DNA of 64,000 bases, from contig PGZJ01000003.1 of assembly GCA_002840055.1 (NCBI GenBank), forward strand, positions 248,001 through 312,000, given 5' to 3'. Made by a program: the position numbers and the translations under genes. How positions within the stretch are numbered: the stretch's first letter is position 1; every line of letters starts with the position of its first letter. Positions 8,453 to 16,999 of the stretch are shown in pieces. A model generated the notes under the pieces. It was not told the DNA's origin and ran no database searches. It saw only the letters and a list, made by a program, of their open reading frames with translations. The DNA comes from Gammaproteobacteria bacterium HGW-Gammaproteobacteria-11 (GTDB lineage: Bacteria > Pseudomonadota > Gammaproteobacteria > Pseudomonadales > Pseudomonadaceae).

Positions 8453-9640
8453 CTATGAGTAGAAGGATGGCGTGGGAAGCTGTCCGTTCAAGGCCCAGTC
8501 CCCCAGCTCATGCAGTTTGTAATCCAGTGGATCGTGCAGGGTTTGTGTACGCAGGTTGCGCCAGTAGCGATCCAGACGCAGGGCCGCATGGGTGGCCCGC
8601 GCGCCGGTCACTTCAAACAGTTTGCTGGTCAGCTCAAGGCCAACGCGGCTGGCGGCGACCTTGGCCGTGGCCACGGCGACCGCCAGCTCGCCACGCTGCT
8701 CGGCGGTCAGCCGCTCTTCCTTGCGCCAGGCGTCGTCGAGCAGAGCATTGGCCCGTTCGGTAAGCAGGCGGACACTTTCCAGGCCGACCCAGAACTCACC
8801 GTAATGCGCCAGGATGTAGGGGTCCTCGGTGGCCGACTGCACCTTGGCCTTGAACCAGGGCCGGGTTTCTTTCAGGGTGTACTGGCGCGCCTCGGCAAAG
8901 GCCCCTTCGGCGATACCGAGGAACATATTGACGAAGGTGAGCTGGGCGATCAGCGGGCGCAGGCAGGCAAAGGGCGTACTCAGTGGCCCCGGGTCCAGGA
9001 GCAACTCATTCTCCTCGACACGCACTCGCTCGAAGGTGGCACTGCCGCTGTCGGTCTGGCGCTGGCCGATATTGTCCCAGTCGCCATGCAGGGTGATGCC
9101 GGTGCGCCCCGAGGGAATGGCGGCAATCAACAGCTTGCCCTGGGTCGACTCGTCCAGCGCCGAGGCGATCAGCATTTCCGAATCCGCCGAGCCCGAGCAG
9201 AAACTCTTGCGCCCCGAAAATTCGCGCCAGCCGGCATATTTCTTCGACAGCGTGCGCGTATCCAGCGGATTCAGCGCATTGCCCCAGAACCAGTTGTTAC
9301 GCGCGGTCAATTCGAACCAGGGTTGCCATTGATCCGGGCGCGAAAACAGGCGCACGGTGGCCAGCATCAGGTGCTGAAAACCAAAGACATGGGCGATCGA
9401 GCTGTCGACCTTGGCCAGCTCGCGCACCACCGCAAGGGTCTCGCTCCAGCTGGCACCCAGGCCACCATATTGCTCGGGGATCAGCAGGGCCAGCAGGCCA
9501 CTGCGGCGAATCGCATCGCGCTCGGCCTTGGGCGTCCCCCCCCGTTGATCGCGCTCGGCGGCATTTTTAGCAAAATCCGCCGCCAGGCGCTGGGCGATCT
9601 GCAACGGGCTCTGCAGCTTGGAAGAAAGGATGGCAGTCAC
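8453..9640 (-). CDS. sfnC: Acyl-CoA dehydrogenase-like flavoprotein SfnC
   Basis: 395 residues from a GTG at 9640 preceded by AGGAG at ideal spacing; the frame is open further upstream to 9811 but that would overlap sfnE. The acyl-CoA dehydrogenase / DszC-type fold is clear: an N-terminal helical domain with LIPEQYGGLGASWSETLAVVRELAKVDSS, a central beta region (GDWDNIGQRQTDSGSATFERVRV) and a C-terminal helical domain (FEVTGARATHAALRLDRYWRN). DszC-group members use reduced flavin and O2 to oxidize sulfur compounds. SfnC is the middle gene of sfnECR; its own substrate is not settled in the work I know. It sits between sfnE (40-base gap) and sfnR (8 bases). Confidence 0.88.
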   Translation of the reverse strand: MTAILSSKLQSPLQIAQRLAADFAKNAAERDQRGGTPKAERDAIRRSGLLALLIPEQYGGLGASWSETLAVVRELAKVDSSIAHVFGFQHLMLATVRLFSRPDQWQPWFELTARNNWFWGNALNPLDTRTLSKKYAGWREFSGRKSFCSGSADSEMLIASALDESTQGKLLIAAIPSGRTGITLHGDWDNIGQRQTDSGSATFERVRVEENELLLDPGPLSTPFACLRPLIAQLTFVNMFLGIAEGAFAEARQYTLKETRPWFKAKVQSATEDPYILAHYGEFWVGLESVRLLTERANALLDDAWRKEERLTAEQRGELAVAVATAKVAASRVGLELTSKLFEVTGARATHAALRLDRYWRNLRTQTLHDPLDYKLHELGDWALNGQLPTPSFYS

Positions 9641-9680
9641 ACTCAGTTCTCCTGGTGACGTGAAAGAGAGGCCCAAGCAA

Positions 9681-10244
9681 TCAGGCAATCTTGCGCAGGG
9701 CAGCAAGGTTGCTGGTAAAGAGCTGCGCGGCCCGTTCGCCAGCCAGGCGGATACGCGCCTGCAGCGCCTCACTGCTGATCTGGTAGTTGCTGAAGTCGGC
9801 TTCAGCGGCATACACGCCGATCGGCAGGGTCAGCGCCTGGAAAAAACAGAACAGCGGGCGCAATTGATGATCGATGACCAGCGCATGGCGCTCGCTACCG
9901 CCCGTGGCAGCCAGCAATACAGGGGTATCGATCAGCGCATCTTGGCCAATCAGGTCAAACAGGTGCTTAAACTGGCCTGGGTAGGAACCCCGATAGACCG
10001 GTGCGGCAACAATCAGCAGATCCGCCTGCTCGATGGCGCGCAGTTCATGCTCGACGGTTTCCGGCAGTTCCTTGCGCGACAATGCGGCGCCGACCGGGCG
10101 GGCAATGTCGCCCAGTTCGATAATGCGGCTGTCGATGGCCAGGTGCTGCTGCAACTCACTGACAATGGCCTGGGTCAGCACCAGGGTGCGTGAGGGACGG
10201 AAGGTGCCACCGGAAACCGCGACAACCTTAAGGGGAGTGATCAT
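9681..10244 (-). CDS. sfnE: NAD(P)H-dependent FMN reductase SfnE
   Basis: 187 residues of the flavodoxin-like SsuE/MsuE reductase family. It opens with VVAVSGGTFRPSRTLVLTQAI (phosphate-binding loop SGGTFRPS) and carries the family block ADLLIVAAPVYRGSYPGQFKHLFDLI. It makes reduced FMN for the SfnG, SfnC and SsuD-type monooxygenases encoded nearby. It is the first gene of sfnECR. A near-consensus sigma-54 promoter (10284-10299) ends 40 bases before the ATG. Confidence 0.92.
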   Translation of the reverse strand: MITPLKVVAVSGGTFRPSRTLVLTQAIVSELQQHLAIDSRIIELGDIARPVGAALSRKELPETVEHELRAIEQADLLIVAAPVYRGSYPGQFKHLFDLIGQDALIDTPVLLAATGGSERHALVIDHQLRPLFCFFQALTLPIGVYAAEADFSNYQISSEALQARIRLAGERAAQLFTSNLAALRKIA

Positions 10245-10283
10245 GGGATGAAGTCCTGTTGCAGGTTTAGGAGCAGAGGTTCT

Positions 10284-10299
10284 AGCAATAGCCGTACCA
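10284..10299 (-). promoter_or_regulatory. Sigma-54 promoter of sfnECR
   Basis: On the minus strand the sequence reads TGGTACGGCTATTGCT. Against the -24/-12 consensus TGGCACG-N4-TTGCW there is one mismatch, and the GG-N10-GC spacing is exact. Transcription would start about 12 bases downstream, giving a leader of roughly 30 bases before sfnE. Confidence 0.8.
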
Positions 10300-10376
10300 C
10301 CTGTATAAATCTATAAAAATCATATTCTTATTGCATATTAAAAATTTTTCGGCTGTTGCATGGCCAGCGCATTGCT

Positions 10377-10406
10377 GATCTGCTGTTGCCAGAGCAACAG
10401 CAGATC
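10377..10406. repeat. Perfect 13-bp inverted repeat, likely SfnR-type activator site
   Basis: The arms GATCTGCTGTTGC and GCAACAGCAGATC flank a 4-base centre (CAGA). The inner core TGTTGC-N4-GCAACA recurs imperfectly at 10569-10584 (TGTTTA-N4-GCAACA). It lies about 80 bases upstream of the sfnE -24/-12 element, a normal distance for an enhancer site. No T-run follows, so a terminator is unlikely. Confidence 0.55.
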
Positions 10407-10574
10407 AAACTGCCTCGCAGGCAACAGTTCAGCTGCGCCTTTACACTTATCAATGAATCTAATCGATCTAATAATTAAAAAATAAATACCTTTTAGTTAT
10501 TATTTTATGCCAGCAAATTCTGCCAAATACCCGCAACTACTGGCTTGCTTCAGGGGCAAAACGAAACTGTTTAA

Positions 10575-10606
10575 CAGGCAACACCTGATCAACAGACTGT
10601 TGCCTG
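10575..10606. repeat. Second GCAACA/TGTTGC inverted repeat
   Basis: Nine-base arms CAGGCAACA and TGTTGCCTG are separated by 14 bases. The half sites are those of the palindrome at 10377 but in the opposite relative order. This may be a second binding region serving the ssuD-like promoter about 270 bases to the right. Function is inferred only. Confidence 0.4.
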
Positions 10607-10875
10607 GCAGACAGCGAAACGACCTCGGCGTACCCCCACAGTCAAGCCGCAAAGCCCCGAAACAAGGCCTGAGCGGCAATCTGCTGAGCCGCCACGGAAC
10701 TGGTACGCGGCTTGCTCTCCTACCTGCCAGCGAACAGTGGGCGGCCTCGGGCAGGCCTCTGCTCGGCGCAGAGGACCCTTAGAGCCCTCGCCGCACTTCC
10801 TGGCAGCCGCAAACTGCTGGTTGCCTTGCGATGAACAGTAACGAGCAGCGGCCGGCAGTTGCCTGATCGTGCGCT

Positions 10876-10891
10876 GGTACCTGGCTGGCGT
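10876..10891 (+). promoter_or_regulatory. Candidate sigma-54 promoter of the ssuD-like gene
   Basis: TGGTACCTGGCTGGCG keeps GG-N10-GC with the -24 box TGGTAC, but the -12 box is TGGC instead of TTGC. It ends 56 bases before the ATG. It is a weaker match than the other -24/-12 sites in this window. Confidence 0.45.
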
Positions 10892-10947
10892 GGCGACAGG
10901 TCAGAACCGACGGCGCTTTCTTTTATGACTCATCAAGAGGCACACGC

Positions 10948-12087
10948 ATGAGCTTGGATATTTTCTGGTTTCTCCCCACCTCCGGTGACACCCGCTACCT
11001 GGGCAAATCCGCATCCGGCCGTCCGGCCACCAATCAGTACATGCGTCAGATCGCCGTGGCGGCGGAAAGCCTGGGCTATGACGGCCTGCTGATTCCCACC
11101 GGCAGCAGTTGCCTGGATCCCTGGGTGACCGCCGCCAGCCTGATCCCGGTGACCCGCAAGATCAAACTGCTGGTGGCCCTGCGCACCTCGGTCAGCAGCC
11201 CGACAGTCACCGCACGCCAGGCCGCCAGCCTGGACGAAGCCCTGGGCGGGCGCCTGCTGCTCAATGTGGTGCCCGGCGGCGATGCCGCCGAGCTGGCGGC
11301 CGAGGGCGTGTACCTCAAGCACGATGAGCGCTACGAGGCGGCCGATGAGTTCCTTACTGTCTGGCGTCGGGTGCTGCAGGGCGAAACCGTCGATTTCGCC
11401 GGCAAACACATCAACGTGAAGAAAGCGCAGAATTTCTTCCCGCCGGTGCAAAAGCCCCACCCGCCCCTGTACTTCGGTGGCTCCTCCGAGGCCGCTCACG
11501 AGCTGGCGGCCAAGCATGTGGACGCCTACCTGACTTGGGGCGAGCCCCCTGCCGCAGTGGCCGAAAAGATTGCCGATGTGCGCGCCCGCGCCGCCAAACA
11601 TGGGCGCAGCGTGCGCTTCGGCGTGCGCCTGCATGTGATCGTGCGAGAAACCAATGAACAGGCCTGGGCTGCCGCCAATGAGCTGATTCAGTACCTGGAT
11701 GACGACACCATCGCCAAGGCCCAGGCCAACTACGCCAGCATGGATTCGGTCGGCCAGAAACGTATGGCCGCGCTGCATGGCGGTCGTCGCGACCAACTGG
11801 AAGTCAGCCCCAACCTGTGGGCCGGCGTCGGTCTGGTGCGCGGCGGGGCCGGGACGGCCCTGGTCGGTGATGCACAAACCGTCGCCGCACGCCTGCAGGA
11901 GTATGTCGACCTGGGCGTGGACAGCTTTGTGCTGTCCGGCTACCCGCACCTGGAAGAAGCCTACCGCTTCGCCGAACTGGTATTCCCGCTGCTGCCGGGC
12001 AAGAACGCCGTCACCGTCAATGACGTGCTCACCGGCGGTGCCTTCGACGTGCGCGCCAAGGCCAAGCAAGAGGAAAGTGCCGCATGA
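10948..12087 (+). CDS. FMNH2-dependent alkanesulfonate monooxygenase (SsuD/MsuD family)
   Basis: 379 residues. The start [18 protein letters not shown] and the motifs [83 protein letters not shown] and [21 protein letters not shown] are those of SsuD/MsuD. The enzyme removes sulfite from alkanesulfonates using reduced FMN and O2, and a reductase such as SfnE would supply the flavin. A family segment usually reading N-x-V-T-G-G/S-D here reads NVVPGGD. MsuD (methanesulfonate) would chain well with SfnG, but similarity alone does not separate SsuD from MsuD. It overlaps the next gene by 4 bases. Confidence 0.9.
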   Translation: MSLDIFWFLPTSGDTRYLGKSASGRPATNQYMRQIAVAAESLGYDGLLIPTGSSCLDPWVTAASLIPVTRKIKLLVALRTSVSSPTVTARQAASLDEALGGRLLLNVVPGGDAAELAAEGVYLKHDERYEAADEFLTVWRRVLQGETVDFAGKHINVKKAQNFFPPVQKPHPPLYFGGSSEAAHELAAKHVDAYLTWGEPPAAVAEKIADVRARAAKHGRSVRFGVRLHVIVRETNEQAWAAANELIQYLDDDTIAKAQANYASMDSVGQKRMAALHGGRRDQLEVSPNLWAGVGLVRGGAGTALVGDAQTVAARLQEYVDLGVDSFVLSGYPHLEEAYRFAELVFPLLPGKNAVTVNDVLTGGAFDVRAKAKQEESAA

Positions 12088-12950
12088 AGATCATCGACAT
12101 GCGTTGCCGTCCCGCCTTTCTGCACCCCTTCTTCGGCGGCGTGCCGGGTTCGCCCGAGCATGCCACGGCACGCTGGCTCAACCGCCGCGTTGGCACCCGC
12201 GGCAGCGACAGCCACTTTGAGCGTTCGCTGACCCAGCACGGCTTTCTCGCCGAGGTGCGCGAGGCCGGGCTGGAGAAAGCCGTGGTGGTGGGCCGGCATA
12301 CACCCGGCCAGCACCTGCCCAACGACAGCATCCATGGCATCGTCCATGGTCAGCACGAACTGCTCGGTATCGCCGGCATCGACCCGGCACTGCAGGGGAT
12401 CGAGCGCGCCCTTGCGGAAATCGACCGCGCCATCGACGTGCTCGGCCTATCCGGCATCGACCTGGAGCCCGGTTTCGGCGAACCGGCGCGGCATCCCGAC
12501 GATAAGTTGTACTGGCCGATCTACCAGCACCTGCAACAGCGCGGCATCACGCTGTTCCTGATGAGCGGGCCGACCACCCCGGACCCGACCTATAACGACC
12601 CCGGCCGCCTGGCCAAGGTCGCCCGCGCCTTCCCCGAACTGAAAATCGTCGTCTACCACGGCTACTGGCCCAATGTGCAGCAGGCCATCGGCGTGGCCTT
12701 CCGCTACGAGAACATCCATCTGGTGCCGGACATGTACCTGTTCCTGCCCGGCAGCGAGGCCTATGTACAGGCCGCCAACGGCTTTCTCGCCGACCAGCTG
12801 CTGTTCGGCTCCTCCTATACCTTCAGGCCGATCCGCCAGAGCATCGACGATGCCCTGGCCCTCGGTTTCAAGGACGAGGTGCTGGAGAAGTTCTTCTACG
12901 GCAATGCGGCCCGAGTGCTGGGACTGGATCTCCCCAATACACTTCAATGA
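12084..12950 (+). CDS. Amidohydrolase-2 family metal-dependent hydrolase
   Basis: 288 residues starting in an ATGA overlap with the monooxygenase stop, so the two are translationally coupled. The amidohydrolase-2 (TIM-barrel) fold shows in [10 protein letters not shown] at the start (where other members have D-x-H), [52 protein letters not shown], and the late FGSSYTFRP plus [13 protein letters not shown]. The first metal-binding pair D-x-H appears as DMRCR, so metal binding may be altered. The coupling suggests it handles the carbon product left after desulfonation, which is inference. Confidence 0.8.
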   Translation: MKIIDMRCRPAFLHPFFGGVPGSPEHATARWLNRRVGTRGSDSHFERSLTQHGFLAEVREAGLEKAVVVGRHTPGQHLPNDSIHGIVHGQHELLGIAGIDPALQGIERALAEIDRAIDVLGLSGIDLEPGFGEPARHPDDKLYWPIYQHLQQRGITLFLMSGPTTPDPTYNDPGRLAKVARAFPELKIVVYHGYWPNVQQAIGVAFRYENIHLVPDMYLFLPGSEAYVQAANGFLADQLLFGSSYTFRPIRQSIDDALALGFKDEVLEKFFYGNAARVLGLDLPNTLQ

Positions 12951-13084
12951 AGTGGCTGGATGAGGGACTAAGTAGAAAGATTGCTGTATCAAGACCAACA
13001 GCAAATCAGCATTCTGACTGTTCTGCGTTGCGTCGCGCTGTTGATTTTATTTATTAAAGTCTTGATATTAATATGGTTTTTCTT

Positions 13085-13145
13085 TTGGCATGGATGTTGT
13101 AAATGCCTTTGGCGTGCGTCCGTCGGGACGCTTACAACATGCCAA
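13085..13145. promoter_or_regulatory. Nested inverted repeats and possible -24/-12 element before the porin
   Basis: An outer inverted repeat pairs 13085-13102 (TTGGCATGGATGTTGTAA) with 13132-13145 (TTACAACATGCCAA); the left arm carries a 4-base insertion. Inside is a second stem, GCGTCC/GGACGC. The left arm also reads TGGCATGGATGTTGTA, a sigma-54-like element whose -12 box is TTGT instead of TTGC. The right arm ends 15 bases before the porin ATG, so the structure may be an mRNA leader fold, an operator, or both. Confidence 0.45.
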
Positions 13146-13160
13146 TCATAAGGAAAATTT

Positions 13161-14504
13161 ATGCGTGCCCATCACCCTCGGAAAGCGGCCCTAGCGCTTG
13201 CTGTAAGCCTTACCTTACCCGTTCTTGCCAGCGCTGCAGAAGGTTTTGTCCAGGACTCCACCCTTAGCGTGGTCAACCGCAACTTCTACTTCAACAAAGA
13301 TTACCGCAACGGTGATGCCTTCACTAATCCCAATAACGGCGAGCGGCAGAGCCTGCATGCGGAGTGGGGCCACGGCATCATCACCGACTTCAAATCGGGG
13401 TTTACCCAAGGCAGCGTTGGCGTCGGCCTGGATGTACAGGGCCTTGTGGGGCTGAAGCTGGATGGCGGTAATGGCGTTGTCGGCAACGGCGTCGGTGTGC
13501 CTGGGATCATCTCTCGCTATGGCGAGAACTTCGACGGCAAGCCGAAGGACTCTTACGGCAAGATCGGCGGCGCGCTGAAGGTGCGTGTGCTAGATACCGA
13601 GTTGCGCTATGGCGATGTGCGGCCCACCAGCCCAGTGTTAAATGCCAGTGACATCCGTTTGCTGCCGCAAACCCTGCGCGGTTTCATCTTCAACAACAGT
13701 TCGCTGGAAGGGCTGGCCCTGCAGGGCGGCAAGCTTGAGTCTAGCAGCGATCGTAACGCCAGCAGCCACCAGGGCGACCTGGGCACTGTCTATGCCGGGC
13801 GCTTCAAGGATGCCGACGATGTCGTATACCTCGGCGGCGACTACCGCCTCAACGACGTCCTGAGTTTCAAGTTGCACACCAGCAAGCTGGATGACATCTG
13901 GAATCAGTCATTCTTCCGTGCTGACTTCAAGAAGTCGCTGAGCGACAACCTGGGCGTCAATGTCGGGTTGAATTATTACCGCACCCGCGATACCGGCAAC
14001 GCCTTGGTCGGCGAAATCGATAATAACTCCTGGAGTACCCATATCGGCTTGACGACTGGTGCTCATGGGCTGGCGCTTGCCTATACCCGCATCGATGGCG
14101 ATACGCCCTTCGACTATGTATGGAACACCTACGGCATCGAGCTGGACAGTGCCTCACAGGTCTCCGACTTCAACAACCCCAACGAGCGTTCCTGGCAGGC
14201 CCGCTATGACTACGATTTCAGTGCTCTCGGCGTGCCGGGGCTGAATCTGACCGCCCGTTATGTGCGTGGTACTGACATCGACGGCAGCAAAGCCGGTCCA
14301 GCCTATGGCTATTTCAATGGCATCAGTGATGGCAAACATTGGGAGCGCAACCTGTGGGTCAGTTATGTCGTGCAAAACGGTGTGGCCAAGGATCTGTCGC
14401 TGACCCTGCTGCAAGCCACTCATAGAGTCGGCGGCGATCACACGGCTGAAGCGGATGTCGACGAGGTGCGCTTTATCGTCCAGTACCCGCTGCAATTACT
14501 TTGA
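13161..14504 (+). CDS. OprD-family outer-membrane porin
   Basis: 447 residues. The signal peptide is MRAHHPRKAALALAVSLTL followed by a cleavage site near ASAAEG. The mature N-terminus FVQDSTLSVVNRNFYFNKDYRNG and the blocks EWGHGIITDFKSGFTQGSVGVGLD, LRGFIFNNSSLEGL, AGRFKD, SLSDNLGVNVGLNYYRTRD and the final EVRFIVQYPLQLL are diagnostic of OprD-type 18-strand substrate-specific channels. It probably lets a small organosulfur or carboxylate compound cross the outer membrane. It is a single transcription unit between a structured leader and a strong terminator. Confidence 0.92.
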   Translation: MRAHHPRKAALALAVSLTLPVLASAAEGFVQDSTLSVVNRNFYFNKDYRNGDAFTNPNNGERQSLHAEWGHGIITDFKSGFTQGSVGVGLDVQGLVGLKLDGGNGVVGNGVGVPGIISRYGENFDGKPKDSYGKIGGALKVRVLDTELRYGDVRPTSPVLNASDIRLLPQTLRGFIFNNSSLEGLALQGGKLESSSDRNASSHQGDLGTVYAGRFKDADDVVYLGGDYRLNDVLSFKLHTSKLDDIWNQSFFRADFKKSLSDNLGVNVGLNYYRTRDTGNALVGEIDNNSWSTHIGLTTGAHGLALAYTRIDGDTPFDYVWNTYGIELDSASQVSDFNNPNERSWQARYDYDFSALGVPGLNLTARYVRGTDIDGSKAGPAYGYFNGISDGKHWERNLWVSYVVQNGVAKDLSLTLLQATHRVGGDHTAEADVDEVRFIVQYPLQLL

Positions 14505-14518
14505 TGCAGCGTCAATAG

Positions 14519-14555
14519 AAAAGCCGCGCCACCCGTAACGAGTGGCGCGGCTTTT
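14519..14555 (+). terminator. Rho-independent terminator after the porin gene
   Basis: A 14-bp stem (AAAAGCCGCGCCAC / GTGGCGCGGCTTTT) with a 9-base loop begins 15 bases after the porin stop and ends in TTTT. The A-tract on the other side makes it potentially bidirectional. Confidence 0.85.
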
Positions 14556-14578
14556 CACAATCCACATGGAGAAGATAA

Positions 14579-14929
14579 ATGCCACACTCAGACGAGTTTC
14601 TAAGTTTGGCCAAGGCGGCGAACACCCGCATTACCAAGATTCATCCCGATGACATAAAGGATCACGTCAAACCATCAACCCTGCTACTGGATGTCCGTGA
14701 CAAGGAAGAGTTCGATCAGGGCCATCTTGAGGGCGCGACCAATCTTAGTCGTGGCAAGTTGGAAATGCGTATTCACGAAGTCGCGCCAGACAAAAAGGCG
14801 CCCATCGTGGTGTATTGTAACGGCGGCAACCAAGGGGCCCTGGCCGCCGATACCCTGCAACAACTTGGCTACACCGATGTGGTCTCAATCTGTGGCGGGC
14901 TGAATGCGGTCAAGCAAGCCCAGGACTAG
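14579..14929 (+). CDS. Single-domain rhodanese
   Basis: 116 residues. The rhodanese fold shows LLLDVRDKEEFDQGHLEGATNLSRGKLE and a catalytic Cys80 in the loop YCNGGNQG. Such proteins pass a sulfane sulfur from thiosulfate or a persulfide to an acceptor. The ATG comes 24 bases after the porin terminator, so it needs its own promoter or read-through. Its role here is likely sulfur handling beside the encapsulin operon. A second rhodanese lies at 17.0 kb. Confidence 0.85.
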   Translation: MPHSDEFLSLAKAANTRITKIHPDDIKDHVKPSTLLLDVRDKEEFDQGHLEGATNLSRGKLEMRIHEVAPDKKAPIVVYCNGGNQGALAADTLQQLGYTDVVSICGGLNAVKQAQD

Positions 14930-14966
14930 CCTTGCCTGATCCTCACAATCTGCCCCCTGCGCAGCC

Positions 14967-15974
14967 TCAAGGAGCAGGCTTTTGCCGCGGCGCAAGCTCC
15001 GGGGGCAGATCATCATTGCGCTCGGCGTAACGCTGCGCCAACACCGCACAGACCATCAGCTGTATCTGGTGGAACAGCATGATCGGCAGCAACATTGGGC
15101 CAATGGTGCTGCTGCTGAACAGCACCTGGGCCATGGGTACCCCGGTGGCCAGGCTCTTCTTTGAACCGCATAGCACGATGGTGATTTCATCTGCCTTGTT
15201 GAAGCCCAGCTTGCGGGCCAACAGCGTGGTGCCTACCAGCAGAATGGCCAGCAGCACCGAGCACACCACCGCCAGGATCAGCAGCGACTTGATCGGAATC
15301 TGCTGCCATATCCCCCCTACCACCGCGGCACTGAAGGCGGTGTAAACCACCAGCAGAATAGAGCTCTGATCCACGTACTTGAGCCAGCTCTTGTTGCGAT
15401 CCACCCAGGCACCTATCCAGCGCCGAGCTATATGCCCCGCGACAAAGGGCACCAGCAGTTGCAGCACGATCTTGCCCACGGCATCCAGCGTGGAACCGGA
15501 AGAACCCTGGGTATTGAGCAGCACCCCGACCAGGATCGGAGTGAGGAAAATGCCGACCAGACTGGAGGCCGAGGCAGTGCAGATGGCCGCCGACACATTG
15601 CCGCGTGCCAGCGAAGCAAAGGCAATGGATGATTGAACCGTGGACGGCAATGCACAGAGAAATAGAATGCCCAGATAGAGTTCTATCGGCAGGATAGGCG
15701 AGAGAATCGGCCGTAACGCCAGACCCAGCAACGGGTAGATCACGAAGGTGATGGACAGTACCAACAAGTGCAACCGCCAGTGCGAGGCGCCAGCAATGAT
15801 GGCCTCGCGTGACAGCTTGGCGCCGTGCATGAAGAACAGCAGTGCAATGGCCAGATTGGTAATCCACTCGAATACCACAGCCACGCTGCCGCTAGAAGGG
15901 AAGAGCGTCGCCGCTGCCACAACGGCGAGCAATGTCAGGGTAAAATTATCCGGCAACAGACGTGAGCGGGCCAT
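14967..15974 (-). CDS. SBF-like (bile acid:sodium symporter family) transporter
   Basis: 335 residues with about ten membrane segments. It resembles the YfeH/SBF-like branch: FFMHGAKLSREAIIAG early, FLCALPSTVQSSIAFASLARGN in the centre, and LCGSKKSLATGVPMAQVLF near the end. It probably moves an organic anion across the inner membrane with an ion gradient; the substrate cannot be read from sequence. It is divergent from an AraC-type regulator at 16079, which may control it. Confidence 0.85.
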   Translation of the reverse strand: MARSRLLPDNFTLTLLAVVAAATLFPSSGSVAVVFEWITNLAIALLFFMHGAKLSREAIIAGASHWRLHLLVLSITFVIYPLLGLALRPILSPILPIELYLGILFLCALPSTVQSSIAFASLARGNVSAAICTASASSLVGIFLTPILVGVLLNTQGSSGSTLDAVGKIVLQLLVPFVAGHIARRWIGAWVDRNKSWLKYVDQSSILLVVYTAFSAAVVGGIWQQIPIKSLLILAVVCSVLLAILLVGTTLLARKLGFNKADEITIVLCGSKKSLATGVPMAQVLFSSSTIGPMLLPIMLFHQIQLMVCAVLAQRYAERNDDLPPELAPRQKPAP

Positions 15975-16078
15975 GGGGTGGTGTAATCTCTGATCAGCAA
16001 CAAGCGCTCCACTTTACCCGCCGAGGCATGCCTGACGGTAACGCCAGCCGCCCAATCAGTAGCGAGAAACGGACAATC

Positions 16079-16846
16079 ATGCAGCAACGCGTCATACCCC
16101 AACTGCAGAGCCTACCGCGACCGGTGTTTGCCCGCAGCGAGTCAATGGACGCCGCCATGATTACGCCCTACCACAGTCATCCCTGGGCTCAGTTGTCCTA
16201 TGCCATCCGCGGTTGGCTCAGCGTGGAGACCGAGGTCGGCAACTATATCGCACCACCACAACGGGCGATCTGGATACCCGGCGGCATCCGCCATCAGGTC
16301 ATTAGCAGCGCGGGGACGGAAATGCGCGGACTGTATCTGCAGCCGGGCGTTACACCTTGGCATGCACAACAATGCCGCGTACTCGAAGTCTCGCCACTTA
16401 TTCGCGAGCTGATCTGTCACTTTGCCGACATGCGTTGCGACTACGACGAGCAAGGCGCCGAGGGTCGTCTGGTACAGGTGCTGCTGGACCAGTTGGCAGC
16501 CGCGCCGGAAGTCAGTCTGTCGCTACCCCTGCCGCATGACTCGCGACTAAGGCAGCTTTGCCAGCAGCTTCAACAGCAGCCCCAGAACCCGCAGACTCTG
16601 CAGCAATGGGGCGAGCAGGTAGGCGCATCGGAAAAAACCTTGAGTCGGCTTTTTCTGCGCGAGACCGGCATGACCTTCCGTGCCTGGCGTCAGCGTCTGC
16701 GTCTGCTGGAATCCCTCGCCACGCTGGAACAGGGGCGACCAGTGAGCGATGCAGCGACTGCCGCCGGCTATGAATCAACCTCAGCCTTTATTGCCGCCTT
16801 TCATCTACATTTCGGGCAGACACCAGGCAGTTTCTTCCAACACTGA
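16079..16846 (+). CDS. AraC-family regulator with cupin N-terminal domain
   Basis: 255 residues from the ATG at 16079; an open frame back to 15962 would overlap the divergent transporter start. An N-terminal AraC-type cupin (HSHPWAQLSYAIRGWLSVETEVGNYIAPPQRAIWIPGGIRH) precedes a C-terminal AraC domain (WGEQVGASEKTLSRLFLRETGMTFRAWRQRLRLLES, then VSDAATAAGYESTSAFIAAFHLHFGQTPGSFF). It likely regulates the divergent SBF-like transporter, which is the usual arrangement for this subfamily. Confidence 0.85.
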   Translation: MQQRVIPQLQSLPRPVFARSESMDAAMITPYHSHPWAQLSYAIRGWLSVETEVGNYIAPPQRAIWIPGGIRHQVISSAGTEMRGLYLQPGVTPWHAQQCRVLEVSPLIRELICHFADMRCDYDEQGAEGRLVQVLLDQLAAAPEVSLSLPLPHDSRLRQLCQQLQQQPQNPQTLQQWGEQVGASEKTLSRLFLRETGMTFRAWRQRLRLLESLATLEQGRPVSDAATAAGYESTSAFIAAFHLHFGQTPGSFFQH

Positions 16847-16915
16847 GTTAGCTGTGATTGTGGATATGGCGTGGAGCATCGAACCATCACTTATTCCAGA
16901 ATTGCAGGTCAATAC

Positions 16916-16929
16916 AATAACAAGTTATT
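16916..16929. promoter_or_regulatory. AT-rich palindrome in the encapsulin operon promoter region
   Basis: AATAAC-AA-GTTATT lies in the AT-rich 153-base gap between the AraC gene and the rhodanese ATG. A looser ATTCCA/TGGAAT pair brackets it. No -24/-12 element was found here, so this operon may use a sigma-70 promoter with CysB or another LysR-type activator; this is inferred. Confidence 0.35.
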
Positions 16930-16999
16930 TTTTTGGAATTAAAACTCCCTCTACAGTGCATGTATCGGATCACCGAACCATGCCCAAGAGGTTTAAATC

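Larger units (their letters stand above)
10245..10947. promoter_or_regulatory. Divergent control region between sfnECR and the ssuD-like gene
   Basis: These 703 bases hold no convincing gene; a 91-codon plus-strand frame at 10507 has no ribosome site and no recognizable protein. The left part is very AT-rich. It contains a sigma-54 promoter facing sfnE, an IHF-like site at 10318-10330 (AATCATATTCTTA), a palindrome with TGTTGC/GCAACA half sites and a second GCAACA/TGTTGC pair. A plus-strand -24/-12 candidate lies before the ssuD-like ATG. Another -24/-12-like string facing right (TGGCCAGCGCATTGCT, 10361-10376) abuts the palindrome. The layout matches sigma-54 control: promoter, IHF bend, distant activator sites. 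Confidence 0.6.

Noticed and set aside
10361-10376. Right-facing TGGCCAGCGCATTGCT as the main promoter of the ssuD-like gene
   Set aside because: It fits -24/-12 spacing but is over 570 bases from the ATG and touches the palindrome; kept only as a note in the control-region entry.
10507-10782. 91-codon plus-strand frame between sfnE and the ssuD-like gene
   Set aside because: No ribosome site, no recognizable domain, and it crosses repeats that look regulatory.
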